In this document: piece by piece, positions 8,663 to 17,310 of the stretch
Position numbering within the stretch: the stretch's first letter is position 1
Layout: each line of letters opens with the position of its first letter
From: Propionibacteriaceae bacterium
GTDB taxonomy: Bacteria; Actinomycetota; Actinomycetes; Propionibacteriales; Propionibacteriaceae
Assembly: GCA_016717345.1 (NCBI GenBank)
Contig: JADKFR010000001.1
Span: forward strand, 124,001 to 188,000
Direction: 5' to 3'
DNA length: 64,000 nt
The notes under the pieces: generated by a model
The model's database searches: none
Seen by the model: the letters and a program-made list of their open reading frames with translations, nothing else
What the model was told of the DNA's origin: nothing
Program-made: the position numbers and the translations under genes

Positions 8663-10480
8663 TTACCCGCGCTGCTCCTCGTCGGTGGGCAACGGTTGCG
8701 CGGTGGCCTCGGGAATCCCGGCGGCCGCCGAACCGTGCACCTCCTGATGCCAGCGCCCGAACGCAGCCACGGCGGTGGGGAGGGTGGGGAAGATCCGGTC
8801 CGCTCCGACGCGTTCGATGAACCCAGCCGCGTCCAGCTGGTCACGAACGTCAAGCTTGACCCGTGACATCGCGAAGATGATCCCCCGCTCCGTCAGCCAG
8901 CCGCGCAGTTCCTCAAGAATGTCGACGGCGGTCAGGTCCACCTCGATATTCGCCTCGGCGTTCAGCACGAACCATTCAGGGGGCGGGTTCGTGGCCTCCA
9001 CCGCGGCCATGGCACGGCTCAGGAAGTTCTCGGCGTTGGCGAAGAACAGCGGCGAGTCGTACCGGTAGACCAGGAGCCCGGCCACCACCGTCGCCTGCGG
9101 GTAGTCCTCGATGTCGTGCATGCCGGCCAGCCCCGGGACGTAGCCCAGCACCCCGTCGTGGGGATTCGCGATCCGCCGGATCAGGTCCAGCAGCGAGAGC
9201 CCGACCGCAATCCCGATGCCGGGCAGCACCCCCGTCCACAACACCGCGACGAACGTCGCCAGCGCCAGCACCAGTTCGCTGCGCCGGAAGCCCGCGATCC
9301 GACGCACCTCCTGAACGTCGATGAGCCGGATCGCGGCATACACCACGACCCCGCCCAGCGCTGCGACCGGGAACGCGGCCAGCACCGGGGAGAAGACGAA
9401 GATCGTAGCCACCACCATGACGGCGGCCACCAGGGAATGCAGTTGGGTGCGGCTGCCGGCAGCGTCCCCAAGCACGGTGCGACTGCCGCTGGAGGACACG
9501 GGGAAGCCGCCGAAGAGCCCGTTGGCGACGTTGGCAGCCCCCAGGGACAGCAGTTCCTGGGTGTTGTCGATTCGCTCCCCCCGCTTGGTGGCGAAGGCGC
9601 GCCCGGTGAGGATGTTGTCGGTGTAGCCGACCACGGCGATGCCGAGCGCAGCGGGCAGCAGGGAGAGGAGCGAGAGGCTCCCCAGCGAGGGGACGGACGG
9701 GACGGGCAGCCCTCGCGGCACCTCGCCGATCAGGGTGATCCCGAACCGTTCCAGACCGCCGAGCCACACCGCCGCCGCAGCGCCCAGCATCGCCAGCAGG
9801 GGCCCCGGCCAGCGGGGCGCCCAGGCCCGCACGGCAAGCAGGCTTCCCACCACTGCGGCCGCCAGCAGCAGGGTCGGCACGTGCACCCGTCCGAGTTGGG
9901 CCACCAAGGAGGCGGTCGCCTCCCAGGGGGTCGAGCCGCTGATGTCGAGTTGGGTCAGCTTCCCGAACTGGCTGACGATCATCAGGAGCGCGATGCCGGC
10001 CATGTACCCGACCAGGACGGGTTTCGACAACAGGTTGGCCAGGAACCCGACGCGCCCCAGCCAGCCGACCAGACAGACGATGCCGACCGCGATCGCCAGC
10101 ACGGCGGCGACCTCAGCGTGCCGCTGAGCCCCGACCTGGCCGACGAGGGCGCCGATCGCCGCCGCTGTCAGCAGTGCGGTCGTCGACTCCGGCCCGATCG
10201 AGAGCTGACGGGAACTGCCCAGCAGGGCGTAGGTGACCATGGGGGCCAGGACGGCCCATAGCCCCGCGATCGCCGGGAGGCCCGCAATCTCGGCGTACGC
10301 CATCACCTGGGGCACCAGGTAGGCCGCCACCGTGACGCCCGCGACAAGGTCGCCCCGCAGCCACGCCCGTTCGTAATGAACCAGGACATCCAGGCCCGGG
10401 GCCAGCTTCTGCCAGCCGCCATTGCGGCCCGCTCGCTCCACGGCGGTACGGTACTCCGCCGGCGGCCCGGCAGCGTCCAC
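8663..10480 (-). CDS. SulP-family anion transporter with C-terminal STAS domain
   Basis: Predicted secondary transporter for sulfate, bicarbonate or another inorganic anion. It has 605 residues with about 10-12 hydrophobic helices between residues 40 and 440. The family signature AYAEIAGLPAIAGLWAVLAP is at the start of the membrane domain, and a STAS regulatory domain lies from about 465 to 575 (LVYRYDSPLFFANAENF, LTAVDILEELRGWL). Translation starts at a GTG at 10480. It is divergent from the DUF485-actP pair, and an inverted repeat sits in the shared upstream region. Substrate cannot be told from sequence alone. A single-gene operon inserted between the two radical SAM partner genes. Confidence 0.92.
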   Translation of the reverse strand: MDAAGPPAEYRTAVERAGRNGGWQKLAPGLDVLVHYERAWLRGDLVAGVTVAAYLVPQVMAYAEIAGLPAIAGLWAVLAPMVTYALLGSSRQLSIGPESTTALLTAAAIGALVGQVGAQRHAEVAAVLAIAVGIVCLVGWLGRVGFLANLLSKPVLVGYMAGIALLMIVSQFGKLTQLDISGSTPWEATASLVAQLGRVHVPTLLLAAAVVGSLLAVRAWAPRWPGPLLAMLGAAAAVWLGGLERFGITLIGEVPRGLPVPSVPSLGSLSLLSLLPAALGIAVVGYTDNILTGRAFATKRGERIDNTQELLSLGAANVANGLFGGFPVSSSGSRTVLGDAAGSRTQLHSLVAAVMVVATIFVFSPVLAAFPVAALGGVVVYAAIRLIDVQEVRRIAGFRRSELVLALATFVAVLWTGVLPGIGIAVGLSLLDLIRRIANPHDGVLGYVPGLAGMHDIEDYPQATVVAGLLVYRYDSPLFFANAENFLSRAMAAVEATNPPPEWFVLNAEANIEVDLTAVDILEELRGWLTERGIIFAMSRVKLDVRDQLDAAGFIERVGADRIFPTLPTAVAAFGRWHQEVHGSAAAGIPEATAQPLPTDEEQRG

Positions 10481-10550
10481 CGCAACGAACTGGGGTGCCG
10501 ATCTTCCGGCGAGAACGCCAGGCCCGGCCGGGTTGCGACCGGCTGATCGG

Positions 10551-10570
10551 CGATACCCCCCACGGTATCG
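10551..10570. promoter_or_regulatory. Inverted repeat in the sulP/DUF485 divergent spacer
   Basis: CGATACC and GGTATCG form perfect 7-bp arms around a six-base centre, about 70 bp before the sulP start and 190 bp before the DUF485 start. The position fits an operator for one or both divergent units; the binding protein is unknown. Confidence 0.5.
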
Positions 10571-10759
10571 TCTGAAGGGCGAGACGACACGCCCAACCTG
10601 GTTGCGGAATTCACCTGTGGGCCCCTATGGTTTCGCCACCCGAAGAATTGTCCGGCATCGCGGCTCGGATTTCCCCTTGTGCGCCACGGAAAGCCTGCCC
10701 GGATTCGGACGAGGCACCACCACCCGTTTTCCTCGTTCTGACCAAAAAGGGGGTCCTCT

Positions 10760-11188
10760 GTGCCCGTGTCCAACCAATCACCTCACATCCCTGACGATCC
10801 GGAGTACCACCTGCCGAAGGATCACTGGCCCCTGCCCGAGTTGAGCAACGTGCAGACTCAGACCGGCCACCCGGCGGCGACCACCTTCGTCGACGTCCAG
10901 CAGTCCGCCGAGTTCCAGAAGTTGCGCACCTCGTTCCGCAGCTTCGCCTTTCCCACCGTCGCCGCCGTGCTGGTGTGGTACTTCCTCTACGTCTTGCTGT
11001 CGATCTTCGCCAAGGGCTTCATGGCCCAGAGCGCCTTCGGGAACCTCACCCTGGGGATGGTCATCGGCCTGCTGCAGTTCCCGACCACCTGGTTCGCGAC
11101 CTGGCTCTACGTCCGCCGCGCCGACAATGTTCTGGACCCGATGGCAGCCGCGCTGCGCGAAAGGATCGAAGCCGAGGTGACCAAGTGA
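10760..11188 (+). CDS. DUF485 membrane protein, actP partner
   Basis: 142-residue protein with a hydrophilic N-terminal half and two transmembrane helices (about 70-92 and 98-120), followed by YVRRADNVLDPMAA, a pattern typical of DUF485. DUF485 genes are habitually cotranscribed with acetate/solute:cation symporters, and here the stop codon overlaps the GTG of actP. It starts at a GTG with an AAGGGGG binding site. Probable accessory subunit or stabiliser of the symporter in the cytoplasmic membrane. Confidence 0.88.
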   Translation: MPVSNQSPHIPDDPEYHLPKDHWPLPELSNVQTQTGHPAATTFVDVQQSAEFQKLRTSFRSFAFPTVAAVLVWYFLYVLLSIFAKGFMAQSAFGNLTLGMVIGLLQFPTTWFATWLYVRRADNVLDPMAAALRERIEAEVTK

Positions 11189-12786
11189 TTGCGTTGGAGA
11201 CAGTGTCGACCGGCAATCCGGCGATCAATATCGGGATCTTCGCCGCCTTTGTGTTGTTCACCCTGCTGGTGGTCATCAAGGTCACCCGCAACTCCGAAAA
11301 GAAGGCGGGGTCCTTCTACACCGGAGGCGCACAATTCTCCGGACGCCAGAACGGCCTGGCCATCACCGGCGACTACCTGTCCGCGGCAGCCTTCCTGGGC
11401 GTGACCGGCGCCATCGCGGTGTACGGCTACGACGGGCTGCTGTATTCGGTCGGATTCTTCGTTGCCATGTTGTTGGCGCTCTACCTGGTCGCCGAACCGC
11501 TGCGGAACACCGGCAAGTACACGATGGCCGACGTGCTCAGCTTCCGGATGAATCAGAAGCCGGTCCGAACAGCTGCGGCGATCTCCACGCTGGTGATCTC
11601 CTTCGTCTACCTGCTGGCCCAGATGGCCGGTGCGGGTGGGCTCGTGGCACTGCTGCTGGGCGTCACCGATCCTCTGGCCCAGTCCGGCGTGATCGCCGTC
11701 GTGGGCGCCATCATGATCGTGTACGTGCTGATCGGCGGCATGAAGGGCACCACCTGGGTGCAGATGATCAAGGCCGTGCTGCTGATCTCCGGTGGCGGGA
11801 TCATGGCCGCCTGGGTGCTGTCGAAGCATGGGTTCAACCTGTCCGAACTGCTCGGGGCAGCGGCTGCCGCCCACCCTGACGGTCGGGCGATCCTCGAGCC
11901 GATGCTCCAGTACGGCAAGAGCGACATCACCAAGCTCAGCTTCCTGTCGCTGGCGATCGCGCTGATCGGCGGCCCGTCCGGCCTGCCCCATGTGCTGATG
12001 CGGTTCTACACCGTCCCCACGGCCAAGGAGGCCCGTCGCTCCGCGGTGTGGGCCATCGCCCTGATCGGCACCTTCTTCCTGTTCACCCTGGTGCTGGGCT
12101 ACGGCGCCGCGGAGTTGGTCGGACGGGACACGATCCTGGCCGCCCCGGGGAAGGCCAACTCGGCAGCGCCGCTGCTCGCCCTGCATCTCGGCGGAGAGGT
12201 CCTGATGGGGCTCATCTCGGGGGTCGCCTTCGCCACCATCCTGGCCGTCGTGGCCGGCCTGACGATCACCGCGTCGGCCTCCTTCGCCCACGACTTCTTC
12301 AACTCCGTGCTGAAGAACGGCCAGGCCGACCCTGCCCAGGAGGTCAAGGTCGCCCGAATCACCGCCGTGGTGATCGGAGTCCTGGCCGTGATCGGCGGGA
12401 TCCTGGCCAACGGCCAGAACATCGCGTTCCTGATCTCGCTGGCGTTCGGGGTGGCGGCGTCGGCGAACCTGCCGTCGATCCTGATGACGATGTACTGGAA
12501 GACGTTCAACACCCGCGGATCGGTGTGGTCGATCTACACCGGCCTGGTCTCTGCCGTGCTGCTGATCATCTTCTCCCCGGCGGTGTTCGCCCCGGTGAAC
12601 AACGTCGCCAGCCCGCTGGCACTCTTCCCGCTCACCAACCCGACGATCGTCTCGCTGCCACTGGCCTTCATCGCCGGCATCATCGGCACGCTCACCTCCA
12701 AGGAGCTTGCCGACGAGACCCTGCAGGCCGAGATGGAGGTCCGCTCCATGACGGGTGCCGGCGCCGAAGGCGCCATCGCCCACTGA
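11185..12786 (+). CDS. actP: Cation:acetate symporter (SSS family)
   Basis: 533 residues, about 13 transmembrane helices, sodium/solute symporter family. The N-terminal FYTGGAQFSGRQNGLAITGD(Y) motif, the FLGVTGAIAVYGYDGLLY segment and GGPSGLPHVLMRFYTV match ActP/DUF485-linked symporters, which import acetate and other short-chain monocarboxylates. The GTG at 11185 overlaps the upstream stop by 4 nt (GTGA) and gives the normal N-terminus; a longer frame starting at 10975 is only a shadow of DUF485. A strong bidirectional hairpin follows. Confidence 0.93.
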   Translation: MIALETVSTGNPAINIGIFAAFVLFTLLVVIKVTRNSEKKAGSFYTGGAQFSGRQNGLAITGDYLSAAAFLGVTGAIAVYGYDGLLYSVGFFVAMLLALYLVAEPLRNTGKYTMADVLSFRMNQKPVRTAAAISTLVISFVYLLAQMAGAGGLVALLLGVTDPLAQSGVIAVVGAIMIVYVLIGGMKGTTWVQMIKAVLLISGGGIMAAWVLSKHGFNLSELLGAAAAAHPDGRAILEPMLQYGKSDITKLSFLSLAIALIGGPSGLPHVLMRFYTVPTAKEARRSAVWAIALIGTFFLFTLVLGYGAAELVGRDTILAAPGKANSAAPLLALHLGGEVLMGLISGVAFATILAVVAGLTITASASFAHDFFNSVLKNGQADPAQEVKVARITAVVIGVLAVIGGILANGQNIAFLISLAFGVAASANLPSILMTMYWKTFNTRGSVWSIYTGLVSAVLLIIFSPAVFAPVNNVASPLALFPLTNPTIVSLPLAFIAGIIGTLTSKELADETLQAEMEVRSMTGAGAEGAIAH

Positions 12787-12796
12787 GGGACCCACC

Positions 12797-12828
12797 GGTG
12801 CCCCGTCGTCTCCGGACGACGGGGCACC
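12797..12828. terminator. Bidirectional terminator between actP and the radical SAM gene
   Basis: A perfect 14-bp stem (12797-12810 with 12815-12828) and a TCCG loop, followed by a short T-containing stretch. It lies between two convergent genes and can serve both. Confidence 0.9.
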
Positions 12829-12836
12829 GTGTCGTT

Positions 12837-12878
12837 GTCAGCGCAGGACGGTCAGCGCAGGACGGTCAGCGCAGGACG
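12837..12878. repeat. 14-bp tandem repeat over the radical SAM stop codon
   Basis: Three perfect copies of GTCAGCGCAGGACG (12837-12850, 12851-12864, 12865-12878). The copy at 12865-12878 contains the true stop codon and last codons of the gene ending at 12866; the other two lie beyond the stop. Confidence 0.95.
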
Positions 12879-14800
12879 GTCAGGGGCAGCAACGACCGCC
12901 CGGTCGGCCCGATCTGGATCTCGGTGCCCAGTTCGGGGCACACCCCGCAGTCGTAGCAGCCCGACCAGCGGCAGTCGTCCACCTCCGCGCCCGAGGTCGA
13001 ATCGACCCAGTCCTGCCACAGCCAGGCGCGATCCAGCCCGGCGTCCAGGTGGTCCCACGGCAGGACCTCGCCCTGCGTCCGCTCGCGCGTGGTGTACCAG
13101 GCCAGGCTCACCCCCTGGTCAGGCAGGACGCGTTCGGCTGCGGCGACCCAGCGCTCGAACGAGAAGTGCTCACTCCACCCGTCGAAATGCCCGCCGTCCC
13201 GCCAGACCTGCTCGATGACGGCTCCGACCCGGCGATCCCCCCGGCTCAGGAGACCCTCGATCATTCCCGGCTTGCCGTCGTGGTACCGCATCCCGATCGC
13301 GCGACCGTAGCGACGATCGGCCCTGATCTTCTCCTTCAGCAGCATCAGCCGACGATCGATGGTGTCCGCGTCAGCCTGCGCCGCCCACTGGAACGGGGTG
13401 TGCGGCTTGGGGACGAAGCCGCCGATGGAGATGGTGCAGCGAATGTCCCGGGTCCCCGACGCCCGGCGTCCGGTTTCGATCACCCGAGCGGCCATGTCGG
13501 CGATCGCCAGGACGTCCTCGTCGGTCTCGGTCGGCAGGCCGCACATGAAGTACAGCTTCACCTGGCGCCACCCCTGGGAGAACGCCGCCGCCACCGTGTT
13601 GATCAGGTCGTCCTCGCTGACCATCTTGTTGATCACCTTGCGGAGTCGCTCCGAGCCCCCCTCGGGGGCGAAGGTGAGACCCGATCGCCGCCCGTTGCGG
13701 CTGAGCTCGTTCGCGAGGTCGATGTTGAAGGCGTCCACCCGGGTGCTCGGCAGCGAAAGCGACACGTTGCCGCCGGCGTAGCGGTCGGCCAACTGATGGG
13801 TGACTTCGCCGATCTCGGAATGGTCGGCGCTGGACAGGCTGAGCAGGCCCACTTCCTCCAAGCCGGTGGCAGCCAGACCGCGCTCGACCATCTTCCCGAT
13901 GGTTTCGATGTTTCGCTCCCGCACCGGACGGGTGATCATGCCCGCCTGGCAGAAGCGGCAGCCTCGGGTGCAGCCGCGGAAGATCTCCACCGAGTAGCGC
14001 TCGTGGACGGTCTCGGCCAACGGGACGATTGGCCGGGCCGGGTAGGGCCACTCGTCCAGTTCCATCAGGGTGTGCTTGACCGCCCGCTCCGGGATCCCCG
14101 GACGGTTCGGCAGCACCTGAGAAATGGCACCATCGGCGGCGTAGGCGACGTCGTAGAACCGCGGCACGTAGACCGCGCCACACGCCGCCAGCCGATGCAG
14201 CAGCCCGACGCGCCCCTCGGGCGAACCGTCTGACTTCCACTGCCGGATGACCGCTGAGATCGTGATCGCCGCTTCCTCGCCATCGCCCAGCACGGCCGCG
14301 TCGATGAAATCCGCGATCGGCTCGGGATTGAAGGCGGCATGGCCCCCGGCGATGACGAGCGGTTCCGTCCCACGGTCGCCGGCGTGCAGCGGAATGCCGG
14401 CCAGATCAAGGCTTTCCAGCAGGTTGGTGTAGCCGAGCTCGGTCGAGAAGCTGACCCCCAGCACGTCGAAGGCCGCCACCGGCAGGTGGTTCTCGAGGGT
14501 GAACTGGGGAATTCCGGCACGGCGCATCAGGGCTGCCAGGTCCGGCCAGATGGTGTACGTACGTTCAGCGCAGATCCAGGGGCGCTCATTGAGGAGTTCG
14601 TAGAGGATCGCCACGCCCTGATTCGGCTGGCCCACCTCGTAGGCATCGGGATACATCAGGGCCCAGCGGACCTCCACGTCGCCGAAGGCCTTGGGCTGGG
14701 AGTTGACCTCCCCGCCGACGTACTGGACGGGCTTGTTCACCCTGGCCAGCAGCGGCTCCAGGCGTGGGAACAGGGAGGCGGGTGCAGCGGAGACAGCCAT
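12866..14800 (-). CDS. TIGR03960 family B12-binding-domain radical SAM protein
   Basis: 644 residues. An N-terminal cobalamin-binding-like domain (VRWALMYPDAYEVG, then a Rossmann-type region to about 200) precedes a radical SAM barrel with the cluster motif CTRGCRFC near residue 277. A distinctive C-terminal cysteine set CRWSGCYDCGVC lies near residue 620. TIGR03960 proteins pair with DUF2344 proteins; the reaction is not established. The ATG at 14800 is the first codon of the conserved region. It is 21 nt downstream of the uridine-kinase-like gene and may be cotranscribed with it. The 3' end is embedded in a 14-bp triplication. Confidence 0.93.
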   Translation of the reverse strand: MAVSAAPASLFPRLEPLLARVNKPVQYVGGEVNSQPKAFGDVEVRWALMYPDAYEVGQPNQGVAILYELLNERPWICAERTYTIWPDLAALMRRAGIPQFTLENHLPVAAFDVLGVSFSTELGYTNLLESLDLAGIPLHAGDRGTEPLVIAGGHAAFNPEPIADFIDAAVLGDGEEAAITISAVIRQWKSDGSPEGRVGLLHRLAACGAVYVPRFYDVAYAADGAISQVLPNRPGIPERAVKHTLMELDEWPYPARPIVPLAETVHERYSVEIFRGCTRGCRFCQAGMITRPVRERNIETIGKMVERGLAATGLEEVGLLSLSSADHSEIGEVTHQLADRYAGGNVSLSLPSTRVDAFNIDLANELSRNGRRSGLTFAPEGGSERLRKVINKMVSEDDLINTVAAAFSQGWRQVKLYFMCGLPTETDEDVLAIADMAARVIETGRRASGTRDIRCTISIGGFVPKPHTPFQWAAQADADTIDRRLMLLKEKIRADRRYGRAIGMRYHDGKPGMIEGLLSRGDRRVGAVIEQVWRDGGHFDGWSEHFSFERWVAAAERVLPDQGVSLAWYTTRERTQGEVLPWDHLDAGLDRAWLWQDWVDSTSGAEVDDCRWSGCYDCGVCPELGTEIQIGPTGRSLLPLTVLR

Positions 14801-14821
14801 CGTGCGGGTCAGCGTCGCTCG

Positions 14822-15496
14822 TCAGTCGATCGGTGCGTGCGGAGTGGCGTTCTCGACCACAAGATCCGCCCGGTGCGCCGGATCACACTGATCGAGGTAG
14901 AGCAGTTGACCACGGTAGTAGCGGGCGTTCCCGGGATCCTCCGGATCGGGGCTGGAGCCGTTGCGGGCAGCGAGTCGCTTGTAGGACTCGTCGAAGGGAA
15001 CCTCCAGCCACACCGACAGGTCCCACCGCTTCTTGGAACGCGGGCCGCAGAACTCGTCGCGGTGCAGGAACATCCCGTCGATGATCACCACGACGTCGTC
15101 GGGCGCCACCTTCCAGGGCGACACGACAGGCGCTTCCTTGCCGAGGTCGTAGGCCGCTGTCCGGTACCGTCCGCAGCCGTCGTGGGCGAGCGGCTCGAGT
15201 ACCTCGTCGTTGAAGCGGTCGTAGTCGTAGCTGTCCTCGAAGTAGCCCTTGGCCGACGTCCGCCCCTGGGCGTACCGGCGCGACTGCGGGTTGAGGTAGT
15301 CGTCGAGCGAGATCCTGATGACCTCGATCCCGGATTCGCGCAGGAGGCCGGCCAGTTCATCGGCGAACGTGGTCTTGCCGGCCCCGTCCACTCCGTCGAT
15401 ACCCACCAGCGTCCTGCCACTGCGGGGACGGATCTTGGCGCGCAGCCACTTCAGGGCCGCTCCCGCTTCCAGCCGGTTCACAACGTCGCTGGTCAT
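14822..15496 (-). CDS. Uridine-kinase-like P-loop kinase
   Basis: 224-residue cytoplasmic nucleoside-kinase-like protein. The P-loop GIDGVDGAGKTT is near residue 30, a substrate-site motif RISLDDYLN follows, and a later FDESYKRLAARNG stretch resembles the lid region of uridine kinases and phosphoribulokinases. The start at 15496 is preferred because AAGGGG lies at proper distance; the ATG at 15505 abuts that site. Longer frames run into the CPBP gene spacer. Actual substrate could be a nucleoside, pantothenate-like molecule or sugar; the sequence does not decide. Confidence 0.82.
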   Translation of the reverse strand: MTSDVVNRLEAGAALKWLRAKIRPRSGRTLVGIDGVDGAGKTTFADELAGLLRESGIEVIRISLDDYLNPQSRRYAQGRTSAKGYFEDSYDYDRFNDEVLEPLAHDGCGRYRTAAYDLGKEAPVVSPWKVAPDDVVVIIDGMFLHRDEFCGPRSKKRWDLSVWLEVPFDESYKRLAARNGSSPDPEDPGNARYYRGQLLYLDQCDPAHRADLVVENATPHAPID

Positions 15497-15545
15497 CTCA
15501 CTCATCCCCTTGCCCCGGCGGGTTCCAGACACCGGGATGGATTGT

Positions 15546-16508
15546 TCAATGGGCCGCCGACGGGGCGGCTGGTGCCGCCGCCGTCGGAAGGCCCAAGCGA
15601 CTAGCCTGCCACAGAATGGCGGCGGCAGCACCCACGGCGATCGCCACATTCACCAGGACCCACGGGCTGCCCACACCGGCCTCACGATTGAACACCTCGG
15701 TCAGATCGGTGAACGGCAGGGTGACCATCGACGTCAGATTGTTCACCACATGGAGGGCGATCGGGGCTTCGAGACCGCCGGTCTTCCACGCCAGCACCGA
15801 CATCGCCACCGCCACCGTGAGGTAGAACACGTTCAACCAGACGTCCCCGGCCCCGTGCAGCAGCATGAACACGACCGCGGAAACCGCCGTGGCGACGACG
15901 AACCCGACCCGGCGTGCGGAGAACCAGGACCCCACGCAGCGGGCCAGCAGCCCACGGATCGCGACTTCCTCGCCGGCCGACTGCAGCGGCGTCGTGAGCA
16001 CCACGGCAGCGATCAGGAAGGCCGACTCCGGACGCCAACTGAGGCCACCCAGCCCGCCGGTCAGCAGCGCCTCGACGGCGAAGCTGATCAGGTACAACGG
16101 GACGGCGGCCACCAACAGCCGGCCGAACAGGCGCCAGCGGAAGCGTCCCTGCAGCGACAACAGCCACCCCGGCCGCTGCTGGAAGACCAGCCAGTGCACC
16201 CCGAGCGAGACCGGGATGGCACTGGCGAGGACCAGGTTGTTGACCAGGAACAGCGCCGGGGTGATCGACCCGGACATGATCTGCTCCAGGGTGACCCGCC
16301 CGGAGTTGAGGTCGCTGGAAATGGCGATCGCTCCCAGCAGCAGGCTGAGGACGACCATGACGGCGATCAGCAGGCCCAACGCCGCCAGGGGCTTCCACCA
16401 GCGGAAGCGTGGTGCCCGGTAGAACTCGTGGAACTCACGGGCCACGACAGGCAGGGACGGTTGCGCCCGCGGGGCTTCAGGCGGCCTGAAGGGGGTGGGA
16501 ACGGTCAC
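15546..16508 (-). CDS. CPBP family intramembrane metalloprotease
   Basis: 320-residue polytopic membrane protein with about eight hydrophobic segments. The Abi/CPBP signature is complete: GEEVAIRGLL (EExxxR), a later LLHG histidine segment and HVVNN. Family members are Rce1-like glutamate proteases, in bacteria often linked to bacteriocin self-immunity or membrane protein processing; this one's substrate is unknown. The GTG at 16508 begins 2 nt after the ndk stop, which argues for translational coupling; an upstream in-frame start would lie inside ndk. Confidence 0.9.
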   Translation of the reverse strand: MTVPTPFRPPEAPRAQPSLPVVAREFHEFYRAPRFRWWKPLAALGLLIAVMVVLSLLLGAIAISSDLNSGRVTLEQIMSGSITPALFLVNNLVLASAIPVSLGVHWLVFQQRPGWLLSLQGRFRWRLFGRLLVAAVPLYLISFAVEALLTGGLGGLSWRPESAFLIAAVVLTTPLQSAGEEVAIRGLLARCVGSWFSARRVGFVVATAVSAVVFMLLHGAGDVWLNVFYLTVAVAMSVLAWKTGGLEAPIALHVVNNLTSMVTLPFTDLTEVFNREAGVGSPWVLVNVAIAVGAAAAILWQASRLGLPTAAAPAAPSAAH

Positions 16509-16510
16509 GG

Positions 16511-16927
16511 TCAGCCCAGCGCGGGAAACCAGAGCGCGATCTCGTGGGCCGCGGAGTCTGGAGAGTCGGAGGCGTGGACCAGGTTCTCCCGGTTCGACAA
16601 CGAGAAGTCGCCCCGGACGGTGCCGGGCGCGGCAACCACCCCGTTGGTGGCCCCGTTGAGCAGCCGGACGACCTCGATGGCTTCTGGCCCTTGCAGCACC
16701 AGCGCCACCAGCGGCCCCGAGATGATGTACTCCCGCAACGGCGGATACCACGGCTGCTGGACGTGGTCGGCGTAATGGCGATCGGCCGCCGCGGCGTCGA
16801 TGCGCCGGTGCTCGGCGGCCACGATCGTCAAGCCCTTCGCCTCGTAGCGCGCCAGGATCGTTCCCACCAGGCCGCGGCGGACGGCGTCCGGTTTGAGCAG
16901 CACGAGGGTGCGTTGCGGATCGGTCAT
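16511..16927 (-). CDS. ndk: Nucleoside diphosphate kinase
   Basis: Transfers the gamma phosphate of ATP to NDPs and keeps NTP pools balanced. 138 residues, family-typical, starting MTDPQRTLVLLKPDAVRRGL. The active-site histidine is in ENLVHASDS near residue 118, with GATNGVVAAPGTVRGDF before it. It lies between DUF4233 and the CPBP gene in a leftward run, as in many actinobacteria (folC-DUF4233-ndk). Confidence 0.98.
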   Translation of the reverse strand: MTDPQRTLVLLKPDAVRRGLVGTILARYEAKGLTIVAAEHRRIDAAAADRHYADHVQQPWYPPLREYIISGPLVALVLQGPEAIEVVRLLNGATNGVVAAPGTVRGDFSLSNRENLVHASDSPDSAAHEIALWFPALG

Positions 16928-16959
16928 GGGCCAGAGGTTACCTCGCGCTCCCCCACGCG

Positions 16960-17310
16960 TCAGGCCGACCCGGCGGTCGCCCCGGGCTCCAGCCGACGTC
17001 CGAGCACGAAGGTGGTCACCCAGATCACGGCGAACGCGCCGCCGAGCCAGAACATGGTGTCGGTCAGGAAGCCGAAACCGACGGCAACGCCCTGGGTCAG
17101 CCAGCCCAGCGGGTAGCCGATCGGCCGTCTCAGCAGGGCGGCGGCGGCCGACGCCAGAGCAGCGGCGGCCAGGCCCGCCGTGAACGCGACCGGCACGCTG
17201 ACGCCGGACACCTGGATCATCCCGGCCACCGCGAGGACGAAGATGATCGCCTCGAACACCAGGATCGACAGGACTGCCGAGTTCATCGGGTTCTTCGGTC
17301 CCAGCCTCAC
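16960..17310 (-). CDS. DUF4233 membrane protein
   Basis: 116 residues with four hydrophobic helices and no obvious catalytic residues. DUF4233 is defined by position as well as sequence: it sits between folC and ndk in actinobacteria. The GTG at 17310 overlaps the folC stop by 4 nt, so it is translationally coupled to folC. The segment GYPLGWLTQGVAVGFGFLTD is typical. Function unknown. Confidence 0.9.
   Translation of the reverse strand: MRLGPKNPMNSAVLSILVFEAIIFVLAVAGMIQVSGVSVPVAFTAGLAAAALASAAAALLRRPIGYPLGWLTQGVAVGFGFLTDTMFWLGGAFAVIWVTTFVLGRRLEPGATAGSA

Noticed and set aside
10975..11184. Longer N-terminus for actP
   Set aside because: The extra 70 residues are an out-of-frame reading of the DUF485 gene; the family N-terminus begins at the GTG at 11185.
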